DNA from: Flaccisagitta enflata
Taxonomy: Eukaryota > Chaetognatha > Sagittoidea > Aphragmophora
Direction of reading: 5' to 3'
DNA: 64,000 nucleotides
Assembly: GCA_965153355.1 (NCBI GenBank)
Contig: OZ231127.1
Span: 54,312,001-54,376,000, forward strand
The stretch's first letter is position 1. Every line of letters starts with the position of its first letter. The notes under the pieces are model-generated. The model was not told the origin of the DNA and ran no database searches. It saw only the letters and a list, made by a program, of their open reading frames with translations. The position numbers were made by a program, and so were the translations under genes. This document shows positions 12,508-40,558 of the stretch, piece after piece.

Positions 12508-12808
12508 ATGTTTTTTTAACATCCAACACTGGTGATTGACATCTGCCGCGGGTCCTCAGCGAGTAATGACACACACTCTCAACATTCATTTTTCGTTCTC
12601 CGCATGTACTCTTTTACTCTATGTAACCTCAAACCCGTTACTGTTGTTTTTTAAATATCTTCTTTGTCTTTCTTCACAACTTTTCTATCCTATTCTCTTC
12701 TTTTTAAATGTAATACTCAGATTGAGATTTTGGTTTATCGTGGCAACAACAACAACAACAATAATAACAATAATAACAATAATAACAATAATAACAACAA
12801 TAACAACA
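12508..12808. other. Spacer with (AAC/AAT)n array before the membrane-protein gene
   Basis: T-rich sequence followed by an AAC/AAT trinucleotide array at about 12745-12808 that runs directly into the ATG of the next gene, so it would be its 5' leader. Confidence 0.6.
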
Positions 12809-13349
12809 ATGGCGACTCCTCGCCCTCCTCGCGGCTCTTCCACCGCCGTCATCCTCTTCTTCCTCATCGTCTTCACCGGTGGCAGCGTCAACGGCCGCCC
12901 TCACCCGCCAACCTCCAGAGAGAAGGCGGAGGAGGAGCAGTGGAGGTGGCTCCGCTTCTGCGTGAGCGAGGTGGCGGACGGCTGCAGGCACGTTATTTTT
13001 CTTTCTCTTCTTACAAATATTTCATTTCATTATAGTTTTAATCGTGTATCACTTTCACTACATTTTCAGGTATAGGTGGAACTACCGTAAGTGTAAACCG
13101 TTACTCTAACATCCTCTCCCCCATTTTACCACCCACAGATACGACGGCAGCAGAGAGGCGGCCTTTACCGGCTGCATGTTAGAGGAGAATAATGGTACTT
13201 AATTTTTCTTCACTTTTCAGGAGGAACTTCTTCTGATCATCCTTATTAGATAATGGGACGCAGCAATAGATGTTAACTTAAATATAACCCTTCAACAGTC
13301 ACATAAATATTTACTAATCATCTTTTTTTACTTTTTCCCTAAAACCCCG

Positions 13350-13403
<54 letters not shown>

Positions 13404-14411
13404 TTTTTCCATTATTTCCATACACACTCACACAAAAGAATGTATCGCACAGGCGCTCAAGAAATGGCGCGCGGTTTTGGAGGGGGAAGCGGGGCCGGAT
13501 CGTTGGGCGGCGTCGATGACGTCATTCAATGTCACGCCGCCCCACGATCCGGTCCTCCCACGACGACCGTTTCCAGTAAGTATACTTCATTCTATCCTCT
13601 CATTTGATTGTATTGAAATACATTTTCAGAAACCGTAGGTCAATTTTCTAACATTTCTCCCCTTATTCTTCTCTATTTCCCCTCCCCAACTCAATGCAGC
13701 CATTCTTCAACCACAAATCGTCATCGTCATCATCATCATTATCGCCAACATCAACGCCGCCGACGCCGATGTTGGCGTCCCCAACGCCGCCGTCTCCTCC
13801 GTCTCTTCTTCCTCATCCTCTTCCTCTTCCTCGCCCTCAACCACTTCCACCTCGTCGTCAGGAGGAGGAGAGGGAAGCGGAGAAGTTTTGGGTGTTAAGC
13901 CCTCCCAAACCTCTCTCCCCTCCTCCTCTATCACCATCATCGTCATCATTATCTTCCTCAACCTCAACCACCACCGCGACACCTCCTCTCACAACCACAA
14001 CAACAGCAACATCAACACCAACAACAACAACAACAGAATCAATAACAGCGGCAACAACAATAGCAACAACAACAACAGCGCAACAACAAGAACAACTACA
14101 ACAAAAACAACGAAAACTAAGAAAAAAACAAAAACAACAACAAAACCAAGAACAAGAACAATTTCGACAATTACAACAACAACAACGTGAACAACAACAA
14201 CAACAACAACGACAAGAAAGACAACAACAACGTCAACAAAACCAAAAACAAAAGAAACAGCAACATGAACAACAACAACGACAAAATTTACAACAACGTC
14301 AACAACAACAAAGACAATACCAACAACAACAAAGACAACTACGGTACGACCAACGGAGACAAAGAGAACAACAACAACAACGACAACAGCAACAACAGGA
14401 ACAACAACAAG

Positions 14412-14448
<37 letters not shown>

Positions 14449-16337
14449 GGAACAACAACAGCAACAACATCAACAACAACAGCAACAACAACAGCAACAA
14501 CAACAGGGACAACAGCATCAACAACATCAGCAACAACAAGAACAACAACATCAACAGCAACAGCAACAACATCAACAACAGCTTCAACAGCAACAACAAC
14601 AACAACAACAACACACTCCATCACCCTCGCCATCTTCCACCACCCCCGCCATCCTCACCATCTCACTCTCATCACCACCGGCGTCGGTGGTGAACATCGA
14701 CGCCGCCACCGTCGTCGCCCAAATCCACGCGATGTCGTCGATTTTGGTAAGATTCATTCCGAATTATCTTCACTTTGAGATGGGCATTAATTAACCTTTC
14801 ATTCTCTCCTCTCGCTCTTTTCGTTCTGGTATTGATTATTCAGCTTCAAAATGGCCATTTTAGTCAACCCTTTTTTTTTCTTGTTTTCGCTTTCACCCTT
14901 GTAAAAAGGATTAAACCCACTATATCCATTATCATTTCCCACCAACAGCCGAAACTACAAATCATCAAAATGACGCCGGTGGAAAAAACGGACGATCATC
15001 AGACGGTCAACGAACAAACGGCCAAACAACAATCATCAGATAAACTACGGTTAATCGAACAGCTAACGGATGGAACGAACGTCGACGGCCAAACAGATAA
15101 TCATCAACCGATCGATCGAACGGATGAACGACTCTCATCGGATATACATCGGCCAATCAACGAACAAACGGCCAAAACGATCCACGACGACGGACAAGCG
15201 GATGTAACGAGGATCGACAGTCATACGGATACAACAGTCATCGAACAGCGATCGGACATATCAATCGGCGACGATCAAACGGTCGGCGACGATCAAACGG
15301 TCGACGACGAACAAGCGGATGAAACGGACATCGAACGGCGATCGGATGGACGCTCGAATGGAACGAACGTCGACGGTCATACGGGCAAATCATCGGACAG
15401 CGGTCAAACGAATGGAACGGACATTCACGGCCATACGGACAACGCGGACGGCGGCTGGTATTTCGCTATGTAAGTTTTCTAAGTCTACGTTACACCGACA
15501 AGTGTGCAGGTCAGTCTCTTGGGTTCAAACTAAATGTTAAACAATCCCTCTCCCATGTTTCTTTATTTCTTTGTCTCATCTCCAACTCGAAATAATTAGC
15601 GAGGGTGGTTCTATCGTTGTCGGGATGGTGGTTGTGGTCGGCGTGGTGGTAGTTGTCACCCGACACTACACCCGCCGACAACAGGCTGCTGATGTGGCGG
15701 CAGAGGCTCGTCCTCATGACGAGGCTGTCGTCATGTCCGATCTGGTGAGATTACTATAACTTTAAACCTTCACTAGTTATGTGTAATTAGATATATAGTG
15801 AAGTTTACTTATACATTCTTAGTTTGCAGTCCTCTTGTCATTTACCAACTCTATTCCAATCTCTCTTATACTACTTTTAATAACAACTTTCAGCTTAGAA
15901 GAGTAGAAGAAGGAGACGCGGCAGAAAGAGAGGAGGTGGAAAGAGAGGAAGTGGAAAGGGAGGAAGCGGAAAGGGAAGAAGCGGAAAGGGAGGAAGCAGT
16001 AAGGGAGGAAGCGGCAAGGGAGGAAGCGGCAAGGGAGGAAGCGGCAAGGGAGGAAAGAGAGGAAGAGGATTGGGATTCGGAATTGGAGAGAGAAGCGATA
16101 GCGTTGGCGAGGTGGAGGAGGCCAGAAGGATTTGGGGAGCAGAGAAGACAGGAGGAAGAGCAAGTTGAAGCGGGTTGGTTTTGTTGTGGAAGACGGGTGG
16201 TTGGTGTAAGAGGTAGAGGTAGAGGTAGAGGAGGTAGAGGTAGAGGTAGAGGTAGAGGAATTGGCGAGGAGGAAGGGTTAGAGGCGTTGCAACAGGCGAG
16301 ACACGAAATCCTCCTGACCACACGCACCTACATATAA
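12809..16337 (+). CDS. Multi-exon single-pass membrane protein, about 847 aa
   Basis: Exons: 12809-12991, 13076-13086 (11 nt, uncertain), 13139-13194, 13439-13575, 13700-14746, 14949-15469, 15600-15744 and 15894-16337. Together they give 2544 nt with closed phases. The start is a typical signal peptide (STAVILFFLIVFTGG). A small ectodomain follows with four or more Cys (FCVSEV, DGC, TGCM, ECIAQ) and an NVT glycosylation site. Then comes a Ser/Thr/Pro and massive Gln-rich stalk (about 350 residues), then Asp/Thr/His-rich repeats (DGTNVDG, DGHT). The membrane helix (IVVGMVVVVGVVVVV) is followed by the stop-transfer RHYTRR. The tail has EREEAEREEA repeats and an RGRGRG tract. The 11-nt exon may be wrong; a GC-AG intron from 12985 to 13138 also keeps the frame. 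Signal peptide, stalk and anchor suggest a surface or envelope-type glycoprotein (inference). Family not recognised. Confidence 0.6.
13352..13400. repeat. (TC)n microsatellite
   Basis: CT dinucleotide run in the intron before the fourth exon of the membrane-protein gene; it doubles as the polypyrimidine tract region. Confidence 0.95.
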
Positions 16338-16706
16338 AGACACTCACATTCTCTCAAACCCCATGCACACCACATAACATACAAGCACACACTGTTACCT
16401 TTACCAGCATGCATTAGTGCACATACTGCCATGTACATTCTGTATATACGAGGTAAACTTTCTTGATACAATTTTTTATTCTTAGACTTAATCTAGTATG
16501 TCGTCGGCGTAGATTTTTAGATATAAGTTTAACTGGTGGGCTAACATGTATTTTGGATTATGGTAGCTATAATTTTTCGACATTACTTATATATTCATTT
16601 ATCATTTTAAAAAACTAATTTCCTCTTTTTTCTTATCTAATTTCATTTTCCCCTTTTCAATCGCATAAATAATCACTACTATAAACACTCGCACTAACAT
16701 TATTAG
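16338..16706. other. Spacer or intron, no clear gene
   Basis: AT-rich with donor-like GAGGTAAAC at about 16450. It could be an intron of a transcript that ends in the 16707-16946 exon. Nothing else is seen. Confidence 0.35.
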
Positions 16707-16946
16707 CCACATCATGATCAATCGACCACCCGGAGACGGTCTGTGGCGGCCATTATCGCCACGGACAGCGAGGGAGACAGCAGCGGCAAAGAAGGGGACA
16801 ACGAGGAAGAAGACGGGGCAAAGAGTTGGGTTTTTTTTTCAGATGGGGTTAAATTGAGTAGGGAAGAGGATGGGGGGGCAGTTGATAGTATGGCGTCAGC
16901 GTTTGGGAAAATGAAGATGATTGACCCTAGACGTAAAATACAGTAA
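16707..16946 (+). CDS. Candidate terminal exon, acidic protein
   Basis: After an acceptor-like ATTAG, a frame with no upstream stop runs to TAA at 16944-16946. It encodes an Arg-rich start (TTRRRSVAAI), an acidic stretch (TDSEGDSSGKEGDNEEED) and a basic end (MIDPRRKIQ). There is no ATG near its 5' end, so an upstream exon is needed; the partner was not found. It may be an alternative 3' exon of the membrane-protein gene or a separate gene. A candidate AATAAA polyadenylation signal lies at about 17067. Confidence 0.35.
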   Translation, partial: PHHDQSTTRRRSVAAIIATDSEGDSSGKEGDNEEEDGAKSWVFFSDGVKLSREEDGGAVDSMASAFGKMKMIDPRRKIQ

Positions 16947-18692
16947 ATTAATTAAGGGGAAATTGAATTTTTTTTTAAGGGTCATATTTTTTCTTATACA
17001 TTGGGTTTTTTTTATAATGGGTTGTTGCCGTTGGTCTGTCGTTTTTTTGTGTTTTATTTTTTTGAAATAAAGTTAAATTGTTTGTCTTAACTAATATAGT
17101 TATTTACTATTTATGAGCAGTTAGCAACCCATTGACGAGTTAGTATATATTTTCCATACATCTTTCGAAAATAAAAAAAATCAATACTTCACGAAAAAAA
17201 TCAACACTTCACAAATACAATCTTCATCAATCGACATAAAAGATGGATATAATCATGATTTTGATTATGATTATGATTATAATTATGATTACGATTTTGA
17301 TTATAATTATAATTATGATTATGTTATGACATTCTTCAACAAACATCATCACAGGATTCCTACAGCTCGACATGAAATACCGTAATAGTTAGCCATCTTA
17401 AAATTGCTCTTATCAGGTCAGCGTGTTGAAAGTGAAATGTGGACACTATTATGTCTGTGAATTTCAGACCTCTGTTACATAGTATGCACGTTTCACCTTT
17501 GATACTTTGATCTTACTTTTACAACTCGGGGAAAAACAATTATCTCCTCTCAACAAACCATCTCAACGAACCTTTATCTACCATCTCTACCATCTCTACC
17601 ATCTCTAGGATCAGCGCTTTTTACACAGGCATTTTTTAAGGGTACACCTTATTTCGTTTACGTAAAATCCTGTGAAAAAAGCGGCCAATTTGACGAGATT
17701 CATCCAACCAAAAAATAGAAAAAAAATAAAGAAAAAAAAGAGAATAAAAAATCTCCATCTCCTTCTTTTCACATTCTTCCCATATACTCACTCGTCAATA
17801 TCTAATACTTGCTCTTAAAAATATAAAATTAGGCTTTTTCAAATCCATTTTTAGAAAAAAAAATTAACCGTAATATTCCCCCTTTATCCCTCTACTTGTG
17901 TGGGTTTCCGTGATTCTCGTCATATTATGTCGAATTCGTCTATCGTGTTGGCTGAAGTATCATCTGCATTTCGGCTTAGTTTCGTTGGCATTGTCATTTT
18001 CGTTGGTACTGTAAGTTGCATTGTTCAGTTGTTCTTGACGTGTCTTTTTTTGTCGTGATCAATGTTTGCCTACTGTTGTCATCTTCGTTGTTGTCATCTT
18101 CGTTGTTGTCATCTTTGTTGTGAACGTGCTCGTTCTTCATGCTGCAGCAAATGGAGTATTCACGTGCACGTTTTCTCGAATTTTTCTCGCGCCGAATAAT
18201 AGATGGGGAAACGTTAACATGAACTTGAACATTCTTAGCGCCAATCCCTAGAGGGCAGTTAAGCTACTTATTCTTTCTTCCACTCAATTCAATTTTCTAT
18301 TGGGTGTCTCTCATTCTATTCATCTTTCTGTCTATGTTTTCCTTCTTCCTCTACGATGCTGCCTGCTGTCTACTGCGTGCAGCTTAGCGTTTCTGCCTTT
18401 GTATTCAAATAGCGTTATTGCCTTGTGTCTCCCTATCTGTCTTTGTGAGTAAATTGTTGGTTCATCTTGTTTGTGAGACTCGTGCTGTTCAATTTTTTTG
18501 CTGTCTTCTGTATGTCTGTCTATCTGGTTGTCTAGCCATTTGTTCATTTTGTCCGTCAATCATTTTGCCTCTCTAAATACTGTTTCGTTCGTCTATCTAT
18601 CTGTCAGTCTGTCATTCCGACTGTCTGGGTTTCTGTCCCTCTCTCCTTATCTCTTGCCTATCTGTCTGTCTCTGTCTCTGTCTCTGTCTGTC

Positions 18693-18755
<63 letters not shown>

Positions 18756-19370
18756 CTCTTCCTGCATTTTGTGTAAAAAGCGTGATACGTCTCAAAATAT
18801 ACCTCGGGAAAAATTCCATATCCTCACCTTCACCTTTGTTTCATGGCAAGTTTAGAAAGCCCCGCCGGTCGGTTGCTAATAAATCCTTTGTTACGGCCAA
18901 TAAAGGAAAACACAATAGCATCATAACTTTAATGTGCGTAATGTGTCTCCATCGTGGGCCATTATGCATTATCAACTTCTAACTGTTACAATACAATACA
19001 GAACAATACAGAACGATATTCGTCAATAAAGGTGTCCTTGTCCTTCAATTGCGTGAGAAATATTGATTTTGCGCCTGTTGTACTTTCTTATCTTTGGCAA
19101 TACTTTTCACGGTGTGCAGAATGCAGACTACTTATTATAATTCCTATCACTGCTTGAAGTTGGTTGCTTACTGGTACCGTCACATTCCCTCGCTATGACG
19201 ACTCTAAATTTAGCTCTTACCACACCTATAACCACTATGGATTTCCTAAGTTTCACGCCTACCTCATGACATTACGCCCATTCAGCGTCACGGTACCATT
19301 AGTTGTTAAATCCGTTAAACTAGGCTGCTATGGACCCGTCAATAATGGAACTCCACCCACAATAAATGAA
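16947..19370. other. Non-coding stretch between the gene island and the minus-strand gene
   Basis: No coding exon is supported. It holds a degenerate GATTAT array (about 17255-17325), three copies of CTACCATCT at about 17577-17608, a 15-bp repeat (TTGTCATCTTCG) at about 18076-18120, and a long TCTG/TC-rich stretch (about 18590-18752) ending in pure (TC)n. Confidence 0.5.
18600..18752. repeat. Degenerate TCTG array grading into (TC)n
   Basis: Tetranucleotide-like CTGTCTGT repeats pass into an uninterrupted CT run at about 18700-18752. Confidence 0.85.
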
Positions 19371-35652
<16,282 letters not shown>

Positions 35653-35768
35653 TCTTCCAATTCTTCGTCTCGGCAAAAGATATCGTAGGTCAAAGGTGGG
35701 ATTTTCTTATCTCAACTTTCCCAACGACAACACCTCAAAATCGAGGGCTTCAATATCCTGAATGAATA

Positions 35769-35772
<4 letters not shown>

Positions 35773-35812
<40 letters not shown>
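35773..35812. repeat. (AG)n microsatellite
   Basis: Pure AG run of about 40 bp. Confidence 0.95.
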
Positions 35813-35815
<3 letters not shown>

Positions 35816-35819
35816 GAAA

Positions 35820-36259
35820 GAAAGTTATTGAAAAAAGTCGAATTGTGCGATTCAACTTTTTGAAACATGAGGTAGATTGTAAGCAATGCTTGAAAGTTGA
35901 AAATATTTCTCATTAAGAAAGAGTTTATTTTCTTTTTTGAATGAGCACTAACTAGTCTATTAAGATACTTAAGTTTTTTTTTTAATAGTTTTATAATGTT
36001 TCTCTTTTAGAATAAAAAGGTGACTTAGTTCAAATTGATTTAGTTTTAGGACTAGGAGCGTCATATGTGATCATTGCGGAGTGAGTGCAGTGACCGGTTC
36101 AAATAAACTGAATAGTGCATATTGGCCAAACTTGACTAAAATTGGTTTAAGTCTGGTTACCCCAAAACATACAATTTTAATTTGCTGGATTGATCCACTT
36201 TTTTGATACACTCAAATTAAGAGAAAATAAAAAATAAAAAACATGAAATAAAGCAAAAA

Positions 36260-36290
<31 letters not shown>

Positions 36291-36957
36291 GAATAAAAAA
36301 GAAAACAGGTTTACGACTTTCTTCTAGACGGCGATATATGCCTTCATTGGTAACATGAGCGAAACGGAAAGATGAGTGAGAAGGAAAGGAGATTACAAGC
36401 TGACATAAACAACAAACACTCGGAGTCTGGGGAGGTAGTTTATCGGAAATATCTCGAGTGGAAAGGTTGTTTGTTGTGGTGTGGATCACACTTTCTCATA
36501 ATAAGACCGTTGTCTTTAAAGCAGATGTTCAATCTGCTTAGAATTTTGATTTTTGGTTGCTTCAAGAATTACCTCCCATCAGTCGTCTGCTTAATAGCCA
36601 ATGTCAGAATGTTAGCCAACTCTCCCAACTGGTAGGTGTACTGAGCCAATATTAAGACTATCCTAAGCTATACATAAGGCAGAAAAGCCAATTGTTTTAT
36701 TCATCATCTTCTAGTTGGCTAAGTATTGACCTTACTTTGATTTTCTAATTTGATTCTTGAAAATGTAATAATACTTGTCATGTCTACCGATCCTGTAAGC
36801 AGAGGCGCTGATTGTGTAGCAGCGCGCAGCGCCGCTGCTCGGAAGAGATGGCGTCCGTTCGGAAGGTTCCGGAAGCCAGGAGGGAAGAAAAGAAGGGAAA
36901 AGAATGAAAAAAAAGAGAGAGAGAGAGAGAGAGAGACTGGACAGTTGAGCTTCACTA
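35820..36957. other. Mostly non-coding; one weak exon candidate
   Basis: A poly-A-rich stretch at about 36255-36300. A possible minus-strand exon at 36399-36315 has an acceptor-like ATGTCAG and open codons including FRFAHVTNEGIYRRLEES, but the donor (GTAAAC) is poor. A GC-rich patch at about 36800-36890 (AGCAGCGCGCAGCGCCGC) may be a promoter or untranslated exon. None is firm. Confidence 0.25.
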
Positions 36958-37332
36958 CATGTGGACACAAAATAGAAGGTGATGATGCGCCAAAAGCCAA
37001 AAAGAAATTAGCACCCCCCCCACAGCCATATTGGCTGACTGTAATTTCCCATTAAAAATTGTTTTGAGTAACTTAAGGGAGTACAAATGGTGTCATCAGA
37101 GCGATCTCTGAGATTGTAACTAAAACCTTGAAATTTAACACTTTTACTGTCTTTAAAAAGAGTAAAAAGATGGAATAAAATGTGATAGATTTCAAGGTTC
37201 TAGGTACAATCTAAAATTTACCTCTCACTCAAAATAACTTTCAGAAGGAAATTTCATTTAGCCAAGTTGGCTGTAGCGGGAGGAGAACTAAATCTTTTGG
37301 CGCCTCATCACACTCTATTTTGCGTCCATGTG
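36958..37332. mobile_element. TA-flanked MITE, 375 bp
   Basis: Inverted ends CATGTGGACACAAAATAG and the near-complement CTATTTTGCGTCCATGTG. TA borders lie at 36956-36957 and 37333-37334. The inverted similarity continues inward (GCGCCAAAAG against CTTTTGGCGCC; AGCCATATTGGCT against AGCCAAGTTGGCT). Confidence 0.7.
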
Positions 37333-38115
37333 TAGACCGCATGCCAAGGGACTGGTCAAAATTATGCCTCATAGAAAGCTGCCTTATTGCAAATATAGAA
37401 ACAGATACAAAATCTGTCAAGAGACAACAAGCCTAATGCCTTATAGGTAAGCTTGCCTTATCAACAACTAACAAGTGACAAAGGGTCACAATATTGTTGC
37501 GGATGGGTGGGCAGGAGTGCCAAACACATCCACACCCAATGCCCTACCAAAACGACTTTCAAACACAAACACATACACATACCCTTGTTCCCACAAACGC
37601 TTGTGCTCACAGACAGATGGATAGATTGATGGATGGACAAACAGACCAACAGACAGACCAATGGATGAACAATGTCTTGCATGTCTGCAACTAAAAAGAT
37701 TGAAGTTTGAAGATAATGTGATCAATTTTTTTTAGGAGGCTAAAATGACAATTTCAGGTTATGATTTTGTAAGCGCCCGGGGTGATTTTTAGGAGAAATA
37801 CAGTAGGTAAATATTCAGCCAAGCCAGTCGGAAAATTGATAGACTCAGTTCCTGCTGCTCGGAAGGAAAACAAAATCAGCGGGTCTGCCTGTAAGTTTTT
37901 ATTTCCCTTAAAGAAATTCTATTTGTTCAATGCACAGTAATCATCCCAGGAATCAGGTTGTTCAATCGAAATGTGATGAGTTATTAATCCATTATCAGTT
38001 ACCTGAGGCACCTTTTCTCATTACGCGTTTTATTTGGAACAAGGCCAACACCTATAAGTCGCGTGCAGGACAAAAATAACTGAACTGACCTGACTCCTTA
38101 TTGTATCTTTTTATC
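37333..38115. other. Repeat-derived sequence without genes
   Basis: Contains a block (CACAATATTGTTGCGGATGG followed by a degenerate GATG/GACA tetranucleotide array, about 37485-37680) that recurs inverted at about 47290-47470. Nothing coding is seen. Confidence 0.45.
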
Positions 38116-38835
38116 GGAAATCAGACTAAAACCAGACCCAAACCAGACTGAAACCAGACTGAAACCAGACTCAAACCAGATTTAAACCAGACTCAAACAG
38201 AATTAAACCAGACCGAAACCAGACCTAAATCAGACATAAACCAGACGTAAACCAGATATAAGCCAGATATAAGCCAGACTCAAACCAGACTCAAACCAGA
38301 CTCAAACCAGACTCAAACCAGACTCAAATCAGACTCAAACCAGACTTAAACCAGACTTAAACCAGACTTAAACCAGACTTAAACCAGGCTCAAACCAGGC
38401 TCAAACCAGGCTCAAACCAGGCTCAAACCAGAATCAAACTAGACTCAAACCAGACTCAAACCAGAATTAAACCAAACCAAAACCAGGCCCAAACCAGACC
38501 GAAACCAGACCTAAATCAGACCTAAATCAAACATAAACCAGACAAAAACCAGACATACACCAGACCTAAACCAGACCTAACCCAGACCTAAACCAGACAT
38601 AAATCAGACATGAACCAGTCTTAAACCAGAGGTAAACCAGACGTAAACCAGACTTAAACCAGACTTAAACCAGACATGAACCAGACTTAAAACAGAGGTA
38701 AACCAGACGTTAACCAGACTTAAACCAAACTTAAACCAGACTTTAACCAGACTTTAACCAGACTTTAACCAGACTTTAACCAGACTTTAACCAGACTTAA
38801 ACCATACTTAAACCATACTTAAACCAGACTTAAAC
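38116..38835. repeat. 11-bp minisatellite, AAACCAGACTT type
   Basis: About 65 copies of an 11-bp unit (consensus TTAAACCAGAC) with sub-arrays of variants such as CAAACCAGGCT and TTTAACCAGAC. Confidence 0.9.
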
Positions 38836-39110
38836 TATATTTATCTTTAATATCATTTTAACCAGCAGACTTAAACCATTAGACCAGCAGACTTAAACCA
38901 TTAGATTTAAAGCAGCAGACTTAAACCAGCAGACTTAAACTAGCAGATTTAAACCAGCAGACTTTAACCAGCAGACGTAACCCATTAGATTTACACCAGC
39001 AGACTTAAACCAGCAGATTTAAACCAGCAGATTTAAACCATCAGACTTTACCCAGCAGACTTTAACCAGTAGACTTTAACCAGCAGACTTTAACCAGCAG
39101 ATTTTAACCA
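38835..39110. repeat. Variant minisatellite with CAGCAGACTT units
   Basis: Continues the 11-bp array with a longer unit, TTTAACCAGCAGAC (14 bp) and variants, before changing into the TGACC array. Confidence 0.85.
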
Positions 39111-39560
39111 AAAATGACCAAAAATGACCAAAAATGACCAAAAATGACCAAAAATGACCAAAAATGACCAAAAATGATCAAAATGACCTAAAATGACCTG
39201 AAATGACCAAAAATGACCAAAAATGACCAAAAATGACCAAAAATGACCAAAAATGACCAAAATGACCTTAAATGACCTGAAATGACCAAAAATGACCAAA
39301 AATGACCAAAAATGACCAAAAATGACCAAAAATGACCAAAATGACCAAAATGATCAAAAATGACTTAAATGACCAAAATGACCAAGAATGACCAAAAATG
39401 ACCAAAAATGACAAAAAATGACCAAAAATGACCAAAAATGACCAAAAATGACCAAAAATAATAAAAAAAGACCAAAATAAGCAAAAATGCCCAAAATGAC
39501 CAAAATGACCAAAATAACCAAAATGACCAAAAATGACCAAAAATGACTAAAAGCAACCAA
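39108..39560. repeat. 10-bp minisatellite CCAAAAATGA
   Basis: About 45 units of CCAAAAATGA with 9-bp and diverged variants. Poly-frame ORFs on the minus strand are artefacts of it. It runs directly into the hairpin-repeat copy at 39.6 kb, as a related AAGTCATTTT array does at 63.7 kb. Confidence 0.92.
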
Positions 39561-39718
39561 TAATTCCCAAAACCAACAAAAAATGACTCAAAATAACTCC
39601 AGACGACCCAAAAAGATGAAAAAAAGCAAAGTGTTACAGCCGACAGACGGACGGACGGATGGACGGACCGACCGACCGACAGACAGAGCGGGTTGTAGAG
39701 TCGCGTGCACGCGACTAA
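39560..39718. repeat. Hairpin-repeat family copy
   Basis: A period-4 array of GGAC/GACC units (39648-39685), then GCGGGTTGTAG and the perfect 18-bp palindrome AGTCGCGTGCACGCGACT at about 39698-39715. The preceding CTCCAGACGACCC and GCAAAGTGTTAC match, inverted, the copy at 63.6-64.0 kb. Confidence 0.8.
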
Positions 39719-39762
39719 AAATATCTATAACTCTTCAAATTATGAGCTTTTTTAGGCCTGAG

Positions 39763-40482
39763 GAGGATGTTCACGATCATTGCTTAATACGTCCCATGAA
39801 GCGCCCCAAACTTCGACTATGGCTTTCACCAATCTTACCACAGTTGAGGCTTGGTAAGAAAATATTTAATGCAAAATTTTGGGCCTCTCAGATAGCAGGA
39901 ACCTTTGTTAGGGTGAGGTTGAAGTTTGCGTTGAATTAGCATTGGAGTCAGTATTTCAATCATGCAAATTTTGTCTCTGCCATAGATTTCTATGGAAACT
40001 TCATGGTCACCCTAACGAAGGTTCCCCCAATCCCAGAGGCCTGAAAATTTGCATGAGATATTTTTTTACCAAGCCTCGTCTATGGTAAGATTGGTGAGAG
40101 CCAATGTTTAACTATGGGGCGTTTCAATTGACGTATTGCTTAAGCATTGCATAGCTAGTGAGGGGGAGTGAAGCTTTTTTGTCCGTTTTTCATAGTGGAG
40201 TCAGTGTATGACGCAGTATGTAAACATTTGTCAATGGACTAGATCTGATGCTGTTTTAGTTTGTATGTCTTGGTAGAATATAGCAACTAGGTTGCTCAAC
40301 ACACCGCAAAAGTTTTTTCAAAGATTTATTCAGCAGATCTCAGCAGATCTAAATTTTAGTAGGTTTTTTATGCTGGGTTTGAACCTATGCATATTCTCGT
40401 TCCCCCTCACTAGCATAGCAACACTCAAGCATTGCTCAAGACTTGCTAGTCAATGCTTAAGCAATGACCGTGAACATCATCC
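39763..40482. mobile_element. Probable palindromic element
   Basis: Outer inverted ends share GATGTTCACGnTCATTGCTTAA (39764-39785 against about 40459-40480). Inner inverted arms centre near 39.97 kb (CACCAATCTTACCA against TGGTAAGATTGGTG). No clear target duplication, and the interior is asymmetric, so it may be compound. Confidence 0.5.
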
Positions 40483-40558
40483 AGCAAGAAGAAAACAAAA
40501 CATTCTACTCTTGTTTTGAGTAAATTCCTATGGCGTGTTTATTCGTTATCGATCATTG

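Noticed and set aside
13989-14693. Long Val-rich, Asn-rich and Leu-rich frames over the CAA/CAG region
   Set aside because: Shadow frames of the polyglutamine exon; only the Gln frame fits the splice phases on both sides.
16707-16946. ATG at 16714 as a separate small gene (MINRPPGDG...)
   Set aside because: That frame is short and of poor composition; the acidic frame reads more like protein but needs an upstream exon.
1-17610. CTACCAT repeats near both ends of the gene island as possible element termini
   Set aside because: The 10-bp unit at 1-72 and the motif at about 17577-17608 differ in unit and phase, and no inverted repeat or duplication is visible.
39090-39560. Minus-strand frames with FGHFWSFLVI repeats
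   Set aside because: A 10-bp array translated in three frames; no start, splice or flank support.
38116-39560. CRISPR-like array
   Set aside because: Units are only 10-14 bp with no unique spacers; this is a eukaryotic minisatellite.
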